From Clostridiaceae bacterium (GTDB lineage: Bacteria; Bacillota; Clostridia; Peptostreptococcales; Natronincolaceae), in assembly GCA_020832135.1 (NCBI GenBank), contig JAFIFG010000124.1, positions 1 through 64,000 of the forward strand: DNA of 64,000 nt, in the 5' to 3' direction. The translations under genes were made by a program, and so were the position numbers. Every line of letters begins with the position of its first letter. Position 1 is the first letter of the stretch. This document shows positions 51,549-61,100 of this stretch, in pieces. The notes below the pieces were generated by a model. The model searched no databases and was not told where the DNA came from. It saw only the letters and a program-made list of their open reading frames with translations.

Positions 51549-52654
51549 AAAGATTATGGATTGCCTTTATAGTAATACTTTCCTTACTATTAGGCGGGTG
51601 TTATAGTTACAATGATATCAACAGAGTACTGTTCCCTACAGCTATGATTATTGATATAGATGATGAGGGGGATATTATGATTTATCTAGAAATTTTCCAT
51701 GCTTTTCGAAGTACCCAAGAAAATACGGAGCAAGGGCAACGGATTTTATACCAGCAGAAGGGGGCAACTTTTCTGGAAGCTATCGAAAGCTTTGATGAGA
51801 TTGCAGCCCATGTACATAGCTTTGAGCATAATAAAGTTATTATATTTACAGAGAAGGCAGCAGAGGAGGGTATTGAAGATTTCTTGGATTTTCTTCAGCG
51901 GGGGCAACAATTTCTATTGAGACCTTTTGTAGCGGTTTATTATGGAGAACCTAAGGATCTTTTTGAGGTACCCTTAAAACAAAACGAGTATTTAGGTTTG
52001 TATATACATGATTTATTTGATCGGCCTCGAACAAGAATAACAATACGACATCGCAAGCTATATGAGGTTTTAAACGATAGGCGTAGAGGGGAAAATGTAG
52101 CTCTTATCACTGCTATAGAAGTAGATAAGAATGCTTTGGATGATATAGTGAAAAAATATGGTGTAGCTGTTATACAAAATGATAAACTGGTAGATAGAGT
52201 AGATCTATGGGAAATGCAAACCTTGGCATTTTTAATTGATACAGTAGAGTCAGGTAGAATAAGTATTCCACATCCTCAGCATGAGGGTAAGCATATAACA
52301 CTGGAAATTTTAAAGAGTAATACTAAAACGGAAGTAAACTATGAAGAGGGAAAGATACACTTAAAAAAGAAGATAGATATGAAGACCATTGTAGGAGGCT
52401 CTGAAGGTAGTCTTGTCCTAGATCAAGAGACTATTGAGAAAATTGATTATTTACTGGAGGAAACATTGAAGGAAAATCTACATGAATTCTTTCATAAATA
52501 TAGGGAAAAGGATGTTGATATATTTGAAGTGCAACAGAACTTTGAAAGAAACTATCCTCACATAGAGGTAGATAATGCTATAGAAATAACAGAACTTGAA
52601 ATAGAAGTGAATAACCATTTATCGGGAAGTACAGATAGCCTTAATTTTCAATAA
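51545..52654 (+). CDS. gerAC: Ger(x)C family spore germination lipoprotein (second locus)
   Basis: A 369-aa GerC homologue with signal peptide and lipobox LLGGCYS (Cys near residue 19). After it, YNDINRVLFPTAMIIDIDDEG takes the place of the usual WDxxEI start. The C-terminal domain is complete. Overlap by ATGA-type junction with gerA shows translational coupling. Confidence 0.87.
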   Translation: MKRLWIAFIVILSLLLGGCYSYNDINRVLFPTAMIIDIDDEGDIMIYLEIFHAFRSTQENTEQGQRILYQQKGATFLEAIESFDEIAAHVHSFEHNKVIIFTEKAAEEGIEDFLDFLQRGQQFLLRPFVAVYYGEPKDLFEVPLKQNEYLGLYIHDLFDRPRTRITIRHRKLYEVLNDRRRGENVALITAIEVDKNALDDIVKKYGVAVIQNDKLVDRVDLWEMQTLAFLIDTVESGRISIPHPQHEGKHITLEILKSNTKTEVNYEEGKIHLKKKIDMKTIVGGSEGSLVLDQETIEKIDYLLEETLKENLHEFFHKYREKDVDIFEVQQNFERNYPHIEVDNAIEITELEIEVNNHLSGSTDSLNFQ

Positions 52655-52677
52655 AAGTTAAAATAGAAGTTTTAAAA

Positions 52678-52702
52678 AGTAGCGGATAGTTTCTCCGCTA
52701 CT
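52678..52702. terminator. Bidirectional terminator between gerC and HD-GYP genes
   Basis: A perfect hairpin AGTAGCGGA / TCCGCTACT lies between convergent genes. Confidence 0.7.
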
Positions 52703-52712
52703 TTATTAGTTT

Positions 52713-53792
52713 TTAAGCCTTATTTACGGTCTCTTGAATTACCAAAGTACGATTCTCCAACAGATTTACTATTTTATTTACTTTTCTTTTATCCTTATCT
52801 ATGATGAGTTTAATGATAGGCCTAGAGAAAAATCGTCCATTTACCTTTGATACAACTCCGATACTACCATCACTTAATTTCACCAAGGTATTCATGGGAT
52901 AAGGGTTAATATTTTGAATAAAGGCTTTTGTTAAAGTAGGGTGAAACAATGTACCGCCACTACCCATAATGAATTCTAAAACCTCTGCTACAGGATAAGA
53001 TTTTCTATAGGGTCTAGTGGAGGTCATGGCATCGAACATATCGCATATCCCTATAATTTTTGAAAATAGATGAAGGTTCTCATAGGGGGTTATACCAGGG
53101 TATCCACTACCGTTATATCTCTCGTGATGCTGGAGAGTAGGAATTCGTACTGTAGGGTCTAAGTCTGTCTTGGTTTTTAAAAACTCATAGCCCTTTATGG
53201 GATGCATTTTAATTTCCTTATATTCTTCCTCTGTTAAAGATCCTCTTTTTTTAAGAATCTCATCAGGTACAAACATAAATCCTATATCATGAAGGGCAGC
53301 TGCCATCCCTAATTTATCTAGCTCTACCTTATTTAATCCCAAGCTGGATCCTAATACTAAGGCATGGATCATAACATTGATGGAATGTTCATAAATATAG
53401 CCTTCCACCGTTTTTAAGTCAAGCAGTTCTATAACGATATCTTTTTTTGTAAATATTTCATCTACAATGGTGGATATAGTGGCTTTAGCTATATGAAGAT
53501 CTGTATCGAACTGTTGGTTGGATCCTGAAGTTTGATTTTTGGCGAAAGAAGATAATTTTCTAAGGTGGGTAATAGCCCTTTGGCGTACCTCCATCTTAAT
53601 AACATCCTCTATTTCACCTTCACTGAATTCGTCACTTATATAGACTTTACTATAGCCCATCTTTTGTAGCTTCACTACTAATGATGGCTTTAATTTAACC
53701 CCTTTAGATAATAGGATTTTTCCTAGGTCGTTAAATAGAGGAAGAGCCAGCACATGATCCTCTGTGGCATGGGCTAAATCAATAATTCTCAT
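52713..53792 (-). CDS. HD-GYP domain protein, second copy
   Basis: A 359-aa paralogue of the protein at 25126-26229 with the same three parts: N-terminal segment (LPLFNDLGKILLSKGVKL), HD-GYP domain (HSINVMIHALVLG; LHDIGFMFVP; HHERYNGSGYP) and the C-terminal small beta domain (NTLVKLSDGSIGVVSKV). In the HD motif the usual Lys after HDxG is Phe (HDIGF), and GYP is kept. Activity may be altered. The ATG at 53792 follows AAAGGTGA by 5 nt; a GTG at 53801 overlaps it. Confidence 0.85.
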   Translation of the reverse strand: MRIIDLAHATEDHVLALPLFNDLGKILLSKGVKLKPSLVVKLQKMGYSKVYISDEFSEGEIEDVIKMEVRQRAITHLRKLSSFAKNQTSGSNQQFDTDLHIAKATISTIVDEIFTKKDIVIELLDLKTVEGYIYEHSINVMIHALVLGSSLGLNKVELDKLGMAAALHDIGFMFVPDEILKKRGSLTEEEYKEIKMHPIKGYEFLKTKTDLDPTVRIPTLQHHERYNGSGYPGITPYENLHLFSKIIGICDMFDAMTSTRPYRKSYPVAEVLEFIMGSGGTLFHPTLTKAFIQNINPYPMNTLVKLSDGSIGVVSKVNGRFFSRPIIKLIIDKDKRKVNKIVNLLENRTLVIQETVNKA

Positions 53793-53856
53793 GTAAATCA
53801 CCTTTTCATCTTTATATATTTAAGTAATACATCATCGAAGTAAATTCAGCTACAAT

Positions 53857-53885
53857 TCAGAGGGAGAAAAACTCCCTCTGAGAAA
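53857..53885. repeat. Inverted repeat upstream of the HD-GYP gene
   Basis: TCAGAGGGAG / CTCCCTCTGA with a 5-nt A-rich loop. No T tract follows on either strand, so it is not an evident terminator. It may be an mRNA leader structure or operator for the HD-GYP gene read leftwards. Confidence 0.45.
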
Positions 53886-53992
53886 AGCCTCATTTTATAT
53901 ATAACGATAACATACTTTGAAGGGGTAATCTATATAAATTTTTACCTAATAGTAATAGCAAATTCTGTAATTATTAAAAGGGAGGCAAAACT

Positions 53993-54020
53993 AAAAAGCC
54001 AAGAGATTTTCTCTTGGCTT
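53993..54020 (-). terminator. Terminator of the opuC operon
   Basis: Perfect arms AAGCCAAGAG / CTCTTGGCTT; on the minus strand a TTTTT tract follows. Confidence 0.8.
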
Positions 54021-54034
54021 AGGGTTGTTACTTA

Positions 54035-54937
54035 TTATAATAATCCTTTAGACTCTAAAAATTCCCTAGCTACTTGTTCCTCTGTTTGTCCAATTTCATC
54101 AATTTGGAAGTTCATTTCCTGCATTTCTTCATCGGATATTTGTCCGGCTAATCTTGAAAGAATTTCTTCTAATTCAGGATAACGTTCCAAGGTTTCTGCA
54201 TTTACCACGGGTGCTGCATAATAGGGTGGGAAGAAGTTTTGATCGTCCTCCAGTGCCACTAGGTTAAAGGCAGGAATCCTTCCATCAGTAGAGAAACCGT
54301 CAATTACATCTACTTCTCCATTTCGTACGGAACTGTAGGTTAAACCTGGGTCAAATCCTCTTTCATCTGCGAAGTTAAAGCCGTAGGCTTCCTGCAGACC
54401 AGGGTAACCATCTGGACGTTCTAGGAATTCAAAGGTTGCTCCTAGAACAAGGTCTTCATCATGATCTAATAAATCTGAGAAGGTTTCAAGCCCTAACTCT
54501 TCAGCCATTTGCTCCCTTACGGTTAAGGTGTAAGTGTTATTAAAGCCTAATTGATCCAACCATATTAAGTTGTATCCTTCTTTAAACTCTGTCTTTACGA
54601 TATCATAGGTCTCATCAGGGTCAGAAATCGCTTCTTTTTCCAACATTACAGTATAGGCGGTTCCTGTATACTCTGGGTAAAGGTCTACATCACCGGTTTG
54701 TAAAGCACCGAAGACTAATTGTGTTCCACCGAATTCTGTAACATTTACATTTAAGTCTGTACTTTCCTGAATTAATACTTGAAACATAGTTGCTAAAATT
54801 CTAGACTCTGTGAAGTTCTTAGCACCGACGGTGATGCTGTCTCCTGCTGGTTGACAAGCAGTTAAAACCATAGTAAATACTAATAAAGCAACTGTAATGA
54901 ATGTAAGTTTTTTTCTGTTATTCTTTAAAATATTCAT
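54035..54937 (-). CDS. opuCC: Glycine betaine/choline-binding lipoprotein
   Basis: The substrate-binding protein of an osmoprotectant ABC importer (300 aa). The signal peptide ends in a lipobox LTACQP (Cys near residue 28). The mature part begins with the family block VGAKNFTESRILATMFQVLI and contains EFGGTQLVFGALQTGDVDLYPEYTG (shown in part: DVDLYPEYTG). Such OpuCC/OsmX proteins bind glycine betaine, choline or carnitine in an aromatic cage. It is the last gene of the operon, 81 bp after the permease gene. Confidence 0.92.
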   Translation of the reverse strand: MNILKNNRKKLTFITVALLVFTMVLTACQPAGDSITVGAKNFTESRILATMFQVLIQESTDLNVNVTEFGGTQLVFGALQTGDVDLYPEYTGTAYTVMLEKEAISDPDETYDIVKTEFKEGYNLIWLDQLGFNNTYTLTVREQMAEELGLETFSDLLDHDEDLVLGATFEFLERPDGYPGLQEAYGFNFADERGFDPGLTYSSVRNGEVDVIDGFSTDGRIPAFNLVALEDDQNFFPPYYAAPVVNAETLERYPELEEILSRLAGQISDEEMQEMNFQIDEIGQTEEQVAREFLESKGLL

Positions 54938-55018
54938 AAAATATAAATCCTCCTCTTAAATTTTGGTTATAAGATCCTTCGTTATTGCTCAGGATGAATC
55001 TTTAAATCAAGGCTAGTA

Positions 55019-55666
55019 TTACTTTCCCCGAAGTCCTTTAGGGGTAATAAAATGTTCTACCATACCTAAGAGCCAGTCTACCAAAAGAGCAAGTAATGCT
55101 GCAGGGATAGCTCCTGATAGAATCATATGGGCATTGTCCATAGAAATCCCTCTGAAGATTAATTCTCCTAGGCCTCCGGCACCAATTAATGCGGCAATGG
55201 TGGCGGTTCCTATGTTTATAACAGTAGCAATTCTAATACCCGCCATGATTACTGAAAGAGCCAAGGGTATTTGTACCATCCTTAAAATTTGACTATAGGT
55301 CATACCCATACCTACACCAGCTTCAATAACCGCAGGATCTACATTGTTGATACCTGTATAGGTGTTTTTAATAATGGGTAATAAAGCATAGAGAAATAAA
55401 ACGAAGATAGAAGGTACTAGACCAATTCCTAGAATAGGAATAATCAAACCGAACAATGCTAAACTAGGCAAGGTCTGAAAAACATTTGCTATCCCTAGGA
55501 CTGGGTTGGCAAGTTTTCTATGTTTACTTATTAGAATACCAATAGGAACACCGATAACAATTGCTAACAAAACAGCTGTACCAGTAATTTGTAAATGCTG
55601 CCCTGTTAACCTTATAACTTGATCAATACGGTTCATAAAAAATTGAAAAAAACTCATTCTTTCCAT
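55019..55666 (-). CDS. opuCB: Osmoprotectant ABC transporter permease
   Basis: A 215-aa membrane protein with five to six helices and the ABC-permease loop (EAGVGMGMTYSQILRMVQIPLA; the EAA motif is shown in part). Typical OpuC systems carry two permease genes (opuCB and opuCD); only one is present here, so a homodimer is likely. It shares one base with opuCA and has AGGAGGAG upstream. Confidence 0.92.
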   Translation of the reverse strand: MERMSFFQFFMNRIDQVIRLTGQHLQITGTAVLLAIVIGVPIGILISKHRKLANPVLGIANVFQTLPSLALFGLIIPILGIGLVPSIFVLFLYALLPIIKNTYTGINNVDPAVIEAGVGMGMTYSQILRMVQIPLALSVIMAGIRIATVINIGTATIAALIGAGGLGELIFRGISMDNAHMILSGAIPAALLALLVDWLLGMVEHFITPKGLRGK

Positions 55667-56823
55667 TACTTATCATCTCCTCCTTCGTCGTCATCAAGAT
55701 CAGTGATGGCATCTGCAAAAAGATTTAAAATACTTGTTTGAGTAATTAATCCCTTTAAATATCCATCTTCACCAACAACAGGGAGGTTTTTACGTCTTTT
55801 TTCCTTCATAATATTAAGAACTTCCACCATATTGGTGGTCTCGGATACTGGTATAAATCCAGTGTTCATGATGTCCTTCATTTTATGCTCCGCTTCGGTC
55901 TTATTTCTTAATTCTCTAGGGGTAACAAAACCAACTACTTTTTTTGGACGGTCTCCAGCTTGATCAACAACTACCAAATAATCTGTTCTTTTTTCCTTCA
56001 TTATTTCTAAGGCTTTTGCTGGTGTGCGCTGTAGGGAAATGGTTGCTGGCTTTTTCACCATAATATCCCTAGCATAAAGCATTTCGGGGGATTTCCACAA
56101 TCTATCCTTTCCTACAAAATATTCTACAAAATCATTGATTGGATTTTTAAGGATATTTTCTGGAGTGTCAAATTGAATTACCCTACCATCCTTCATTACT
56201 GCGATTCTGTCTCCTAATTTTAAAGCCTCATCCATATCATGGGTAACAAAGACAATAGTTTTTTGTAACTCATCCTGTAACTTTAATAATTCCTCCTGCA
56301 GTTGCTCCCGGGTAATAGGGTCTAGAGCGCTGAAGGGTTCGTCCATTAAAATGACATCTGGATTGACAGCTAAAGCTCTAGCTACACCAATTCTCTGCTG
56401 TTGTCCACCACTTAGCTCATGGGGGTATTTATTTATATAAATATCAGGGTCTAGGTCCACCAGTTCTAATAATTCTCTAGCTCTTGCTGCACGTTTTTCT
56501 TTGTCCCAATTCTGCAGATAAGGAATTAATTCAATATTTTCTTTAATAGTCATATGGGGGAAGAGTCCAACTTTTTGAATAACATAACCTATATTTCTTC
56601 TTAACTCAATAGGATTTATATCCATAATGTTCTTACCATCAATAGATATAATGCCAGAAGTAGGTTCATGAAGACGATTAATCATTTTCATGGTGGTGGT
56701 TTTACCAGAACCACTTTCTCCAATTAAAATTACTAACTCGCCACTATTTATTTTTAAGTCCAAGCCTTCTATAACATTAGTTTTTCCATCATAGCTTTTT
56801 GATACTTTTTTAAACTCAATCAA
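55666..56823 (-). CDS. opuCA: Osmoprotectant ABC transporter ATP-binding protein with CBS domains
   Basis: A 385-aa ATPase: Walker A GESGSGKTT near residue 36, signature LSGGQQQRIGVARAL near residue 138, Walker B VILMDEPFSALDP. Two CBS domains follow (about residues 255-375: ARDIMVKKPATISL and MKDIMNTGFIPVSE), which in relatives sense ionic strength or bind cyclic-di-AMP. The start is TTG with AAAAGGAG 8 nt upstream. Confidence 0.94.
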   Translation of the reverse strand: MIEFKKVSKSYDGKTNVIEGLDLKINSGELVILIGESGSGKTTTMKMINRLHEPTSGIISIDGKNIMDINPIELRRNIGYVIQKVGLFPHMTIKENIELIPYLQNWDKEKRAARARELLELVDLDPDIYINKYPHELSGGQQQRIGVARALAVNPDVILMDEPFSALDPITREQLQEELLKLQDELQKTIVFVTHDMDEALKLGDRIAVMKDGRVIQFDTPENILKNPINDFVEYFVGKDRLWKSPEMLYARDIMVKKPATISLQRTPAKALEIMKEKRTDYLVVVDQAGDRPKKVVGFVTPRELRNKTEAEHKMKDIMNTGFIPVSETTNMVEVLNIMKEKRRKNLPVVGEDGYLKGLITQTSILNLFADAITDLDDDEGGDDK

Positions 56824-56842
56824 ATAATATCACTCCTTTTTT

Positions 56843-56879
56843 AACCAACAACCCAACTTTATCACATGGGTTGTTGGTT
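56843..56879. promoter_or_regulatory. 13-bp perfect inverted repeat in the opuCA leader
   Basis: AACCAACAACCCA / TGGGTTGTTGGTT with an 11-nt spacer lies just ahead of the opuCA ribosome binding site, between it and the divergent busR-like gene. It could be an operator or, in the mRNA, a hairpin next to the ribosome binding site. Confidence 0.55.
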
Positions 56880-56895
56880 GTCAAATTTAGCCACA

Positions 56896-56935
56896 TTGAC
56901 AAAATAGGTACTATAGATGTAGTATAGACAAAATA
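56896..56935 (+). promoter_or_regulatory. Promoter and repeat elements of the busR-like gene
   Basis: TTGACA (56896-56901) and TAGTAT (56920-56925) with 18 bp spacing could be the promoter. The 9-mer GACAAAATA occurs twice (56898-56906 and 56927-56935), 29 bp apart, around an inverted TACTA / TAGTA. The arrangement suits a bipartite regulator site. Confidence 0.4.
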
Positions 56936-56980
56936 AGGAAAATTCATTTGCAAAATAAATATAATGAAGGTGAAAAAGAT

Positions 56981-57571
56981 ATGAAGGTAGGTACAAGGTA
57001 TAAGCAGATAGCATTGGATGTGGCTAAGCAGATAGCTTCGGGAAAGATTTTGGAGGGTGCTAAGCTGAAGGGAAGGTCTGTATTGGCTGGGAATTATAAT
57101 GTTTCTCCCGAGACTATAAGAAAAGCTATAGCTCTTCTGGAGGAAATGAAGGTGGTACAACCTATTCCAGGTAGTGGTAGTCTTGTCTTGTCTAAGGAAA
57201 GATCAAAGGCATTTATAGAAAAATATCAATCAAAAGAAAAATTACAGGACTTCAAAATGGATATAAATGACTTGTTACAGCAAAAATCTTTAATTGACAT
57301 AGCTCTTCATAAAAAGATTAAGTCCTTAATGGATCTAACAAACACAATACATGGAGAAGATTCTGTATTTCAGCTGATTGAAATTGCAATTAAAGAAACA
57401 AATCATATAAATCAAAGTATTATAGATAGCAACTTTTGGCAGGAAACTAGGTCTAGTATTATTGCTATTAAAAGGGAAGGTAAGCTAATAGTAGCCCCTA
57501 ATCCTAGAGAAGTTTTGTTAGAGAATGACATTGTTATTGCAGTGAAGGGAAAGGAAAATACAGAGCTATAA
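56981..57571 (+). CDS. GntR-type regulator with TrkA_C (RCK_C) domain, BusR-like
   Basis: A 196-aa regulator. Residues about 1-70 are a GntR winged helix (LDVAKQIASGKILEGAKLKG; NYNVSPETIRKAIALLEEM). A helical linker follows (about 75-120), and the C-terminal ~75 residues form an RCK_C domain (LIVAPNPREVLLENDIVIAV). The same architecture is found in BusR, a cyclic-di-AMP-responsive repressor of glycine betaine uptake in lactic acid bacteria. It is divergent from the opuC operon, which supports the analogy. ATG 56981 follows GAAGGTGA; an in-frame TTG at 56948 has no site. Confidence 0.85.
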   Translation: MKVGTRYKQIALDVAKQIASGKILEGAKLKGRSVLAGNYNVSPETIRKAIALLEEMKVVQPIPGSGSLVLSKERSKAFIEKYQSKEKLQDFKMDINDLLQQKSLIDIALHKKIKSLMDLTNTIHGEDSVFQLIEIAIKETNHINQSIIDSNFWQETRSSIIAIKREGKLIVAPNPREVLLENDIVIAVKGKENTEL

Positions 57572-57603
57572 AAAGAAGGAAGGTAGCTTTGCTACCTTCC
57601 TTC
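57571..57603 (-). terminator. Terminator of the RND-tetR operon
   Basis: A perfect 13-bp hairpin GAAGGAAGGTAGC / GCTACCTTCCTTC with a 3-nt loop is followed by TTTTT on the minus strand. It includes the tetR stop codon, and may also stop the convergent busR-like gene. Confidence 0.85.
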
Positions 57604-58173
57604 AAGTCCCTTCAGAAATAAGTCTATAAACTCTTCTATTTCTCTATCAGTAATGTCGGCACCCTGCTTGCACATGTAATGCAGCACCATATAATTGGTA
57701 CCACCTAAAAAGCCAAGGGTGGCTATTTTTGTATCTATATTCCGAAAGGTGCCCTCCTCAACCGCTTGAACAAATACAGCTTCTACTAGGGATATAATCT
57801 GTTTTTTCGTCTCTAACATAAGCTGCATAAAATTCTCTTCTGGTTTCCACATTTCTTGTGAAAATATTTTAACTAAGTCTAAATGTTGACGAGTAAAGTC
57901 TATAACCACCTCAAAATATCCTTTTAGCTTTTCTCTTGTAGGATCATCCTGTTGAAGTGTCTCTTTTATACTGAATAAATAGGCTTTAATAAAAAACTTA
58001 ATCATTTCTAAAAATAATTGTTCTTTGCTATTAAAATATTCATAAATCGTACCTTTACCTATGCCGGCTTCCTCAGCTATATCCGACACAGTAGCTTTAT
58101 GGTACCCATCTCTGGCAAAGATTTTAACAGCAGCTTCTATAATTAGTTGTCTTTTTCCTTTGGTTGTGTCCAT
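57592..58173 (-). CDS. TetR/AcrR family regulator
   Basis: A 193-aa repressor with the TetR helix-turn-helix (GYHKATVSDIAEEAGIGKGT near residue 22, then IYEYFNSKEQLF) and a divergent ligand domain. It is the third gene of the efflux operon and most likely controls it, binding the palindrome at 62572-62587 ahead of the first gene. The inducer is unknown. Confidence 0.88.
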   Translation of the reverse strand: MDTTKGKRQLIIEAAVKIFARDGYHKATVSDIAEEAGIGKGTIYEYFNSKEQLFLEMIKFFIKAYLFSIKETLQQDDPTREKLKGYFEVVIDFTRQHLDLVKIFSQEMWKPEENFMQLMLETKKQIISLVEAVFVQAVEEGTFRNIDTKIATLGFLGGTNYMVLHYMCKQGADITDREIEEFIDLFLKGLEGR

Positions 58174-58187
58174 CAGGAACCTCCTAT

Positions 58188-61100
58188 CTAAGCTTTATAT
58201 GTAACGACTTTAGATTTAAAAATCTTCTTCTTTATAAAACTAGAGGTGCCGTCTAGTATGGTGTACATAACAGGAATAAATATAAGGGTTAGCAGGGTGG
58301 AAACCACTAGTCCACCAATAACTACAGTGGCCAAAGGTGCCTGTGCTTCTGTCCCTTCCCCAATACCTAATGCCAGTGGTAGAAGTCCTAATATGGTGGT
58401 AAGTGCTGTCATAAGGATAGGGCGAAGTCTAGTAGGACCAGCCGTTAGTATGGCTTCTCTTATACTCATATCTCTACTTCGTAATATATTAATATAGTCC
58501 ACCAATACGATGGCATTATTTACAACAATTCCTGCTAGAATGATAACTCCAATAATAGCAGGCACACTGACTGCTCTTCTAGTAATAAATAATCCTAAGG
58601 CACCTCCCGAGAAGGCTAGGGGTACTGATAGCATAATAGTAAAGGGGTGTAACAGTGACTCAAACTGGGAGGCTAGCACCATATATACTAAAAGCACAGC
58701 TAGAATCACTGCTAATCCTAAGCTTCTAAAGGATTCTACAAGGTCCTCGTTTTCTCCCCCCATTCTGTAGGAATAACCCTCAGGCATTACATATTCTTCA
58801 AGATTTCTCTCTATATCTCTGACTACACTTCTTAAATCACGACCTATCAGATCAGAGGTTACATGAATAGTTCTAACCTGATCTTCTCTTTGAATACGGG
58901 TAGGACCCTGTCTTACAGTTATATCCCCCACCTGCTCCAACGGAATAGTTATCCCTATAGGAGTAGGTATTTGTAAGTGACTAAAGTTTATGATGCTTTT
59001 TCGTATATGTTCCTGACTTTTTATAACTACATCTATTTCTGAACCATCTACCTTATATCTAGTAGCTACAGTACCCTGCACACTACTCCGAACTGCTTGA
59101 GCAATTTGTGCTGATGTTAAACCATAGTGAGAAGCTAAGTCTCTATTTACATTTACCTGTATTTCAGGTTTTGCATCCTCAAAGCTAGAGCTTACCTCTC
59201 TAGTTCCCTCTACACCTTCTACGAAAGAGATAATATCATTGGATATATCTTGTAATATCTCCATATCATCCCCTTGGATAGATATGGAGATTGGAGAGCT
59301 GGAGAATCCGCCTCCCATACCCATACTTTCCATAGCCTGCACAGTTATTTGGGCACCTGCTATTTCCGAGGTTTTACTTCTTATTTCATCGGCTATCATA
59401 CGACTACTACGATCTCTTTGCCGCAGTCCTGTAAGCATAACGTATATTTCCGCAATATTACCTCTTCCACCGGTATCGCCAAACATATTACCGCCCCCCC
59501 CCAGAAGAACAAAGATAGATTCTGTCTCTGGGATAGTTGAGACAATTTCTTCAATATGGGTAGCTACTTTATCTGTTTCTTCAAGTTTAACACCAGCAGG
59601 AAGCTCAAGATTTATAGTAATAATACCTTCATCCATTGAAGGGAAAAACTCTGCTCCTACAGTGAAGGCTAAGCCCATAGAAGTAATAAAAATAATAAGA
59701 GATAGACCTACTGTTGACTTTCTATGATCTAATGCCCATCTTAATATACTTTTATAAAGCAATTCTAATCTAGTAAAGAACCTTTGAAAACTATCTAAAA
59801 GTTTTTTAGATAAGGTGGTTCGCCTGTTGACTTCATTAGATAGCTTTAATAATTTAGAGGACAGCATTGGCACGATTGTAAGGGATACAAATAAGGATGC
59901 CAATAGAGAAAAAGTAACTGTCATAGCAAGTTCCTTAAACAACATGGAGGTAATCCCATCCACAAAGACAATAGGAAGAAATACCGCCACAGTAGTAATG
60001 GTGGAGGCTGTTACCGCCATACTTACTTCTGCTGCTCCTTGCTTTGCTGCTTCTACACGGGAGAATCCCTCTTGCCGAAAACGATAAATGTTCTCCAACA
60101 CAACGATGGAGTTATCCACCAACATCCCCATTCCTAGAGCAAGACCTCCAAGGGTCATAAGGTTAATGGTAATACCAGCAAAGTACATTAAAGAAAAGGT
60201 AGCAATAACTGATATAGGTATAGCTATGCCGATAATAAAGGTGGTCCTAATATTTCTAAGAAATAAGAATAAAACAATGATGGCTAAAATCCCCCCAAAA
60301 ATACTATTCTTCGCCACATTACCAATAGCCTCTTTAATATAGTCGGAAAGATCCATAATCATAACAAATTCTATATCGTCTAATTCAGTGGACAAACGTT
60401 GGAACTCTCTATTTACCCTATCAGCAACCCTGACGGTATTGAAGTCAGATTGCTTATTCACCACAAGGATAATACTATCCTCACCATTGGTACGAGCTAA
60501 TCTATCCACATCCTTAGAACCTAAGGTTACATTGGCAACATCTCTTAAGTGGATTCTACCACCATTGTGTAATGGAATAGGTAAATTTCTTATTTCCTCA
60601 ACACTCTTGAATTCTCCTAAGGTTCTTACCAAAAGCTCACGATTACTCTTTTCCACTAAGCCACCTGGAAGATTAAGGTTTTCACCCCTTAATAGATTAG
60701 CTACATGGCTTATAGATAATCCATAATGCTCTAATTTAATGGGGTCAACAATAATCTCTACCTCTTTCTCGTAACCACCGGCAACATCTACGGAGGCTAC
60801 TCCAGGGAGGCGTTCTATTCTATTTTTTATTCTATCCTCTGCTACTCTTTGTAGTTCCTCAGAATTTTTATTCCCTGTAATAGCCATTTGTATAACTGGC
60901 ATGGCCCCAGGATCTATTTTACTAACTCTAGGTGTGGAGGCATCCTCTGGAAGGAAGTCTTGAATCATATCCACCCTTTCTCGCATATCTAAGGTTGCCA
61001 TATCCATATCAATACCATCATTAAATTGAACAATGACTAGAGAGCTACCTTCTTGCGAGGTGGAAGAAATGCTCTTTACATTATTAACAGTGGCCAACGC

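Noticed and set aside
54035-56823. Missing second permease as a deletion in opuC
   Set aside because: The 81-bp gap between permease and binding-protein genes shows no remnant of an opuCD gene, and three-gene systems with a single permease are known.
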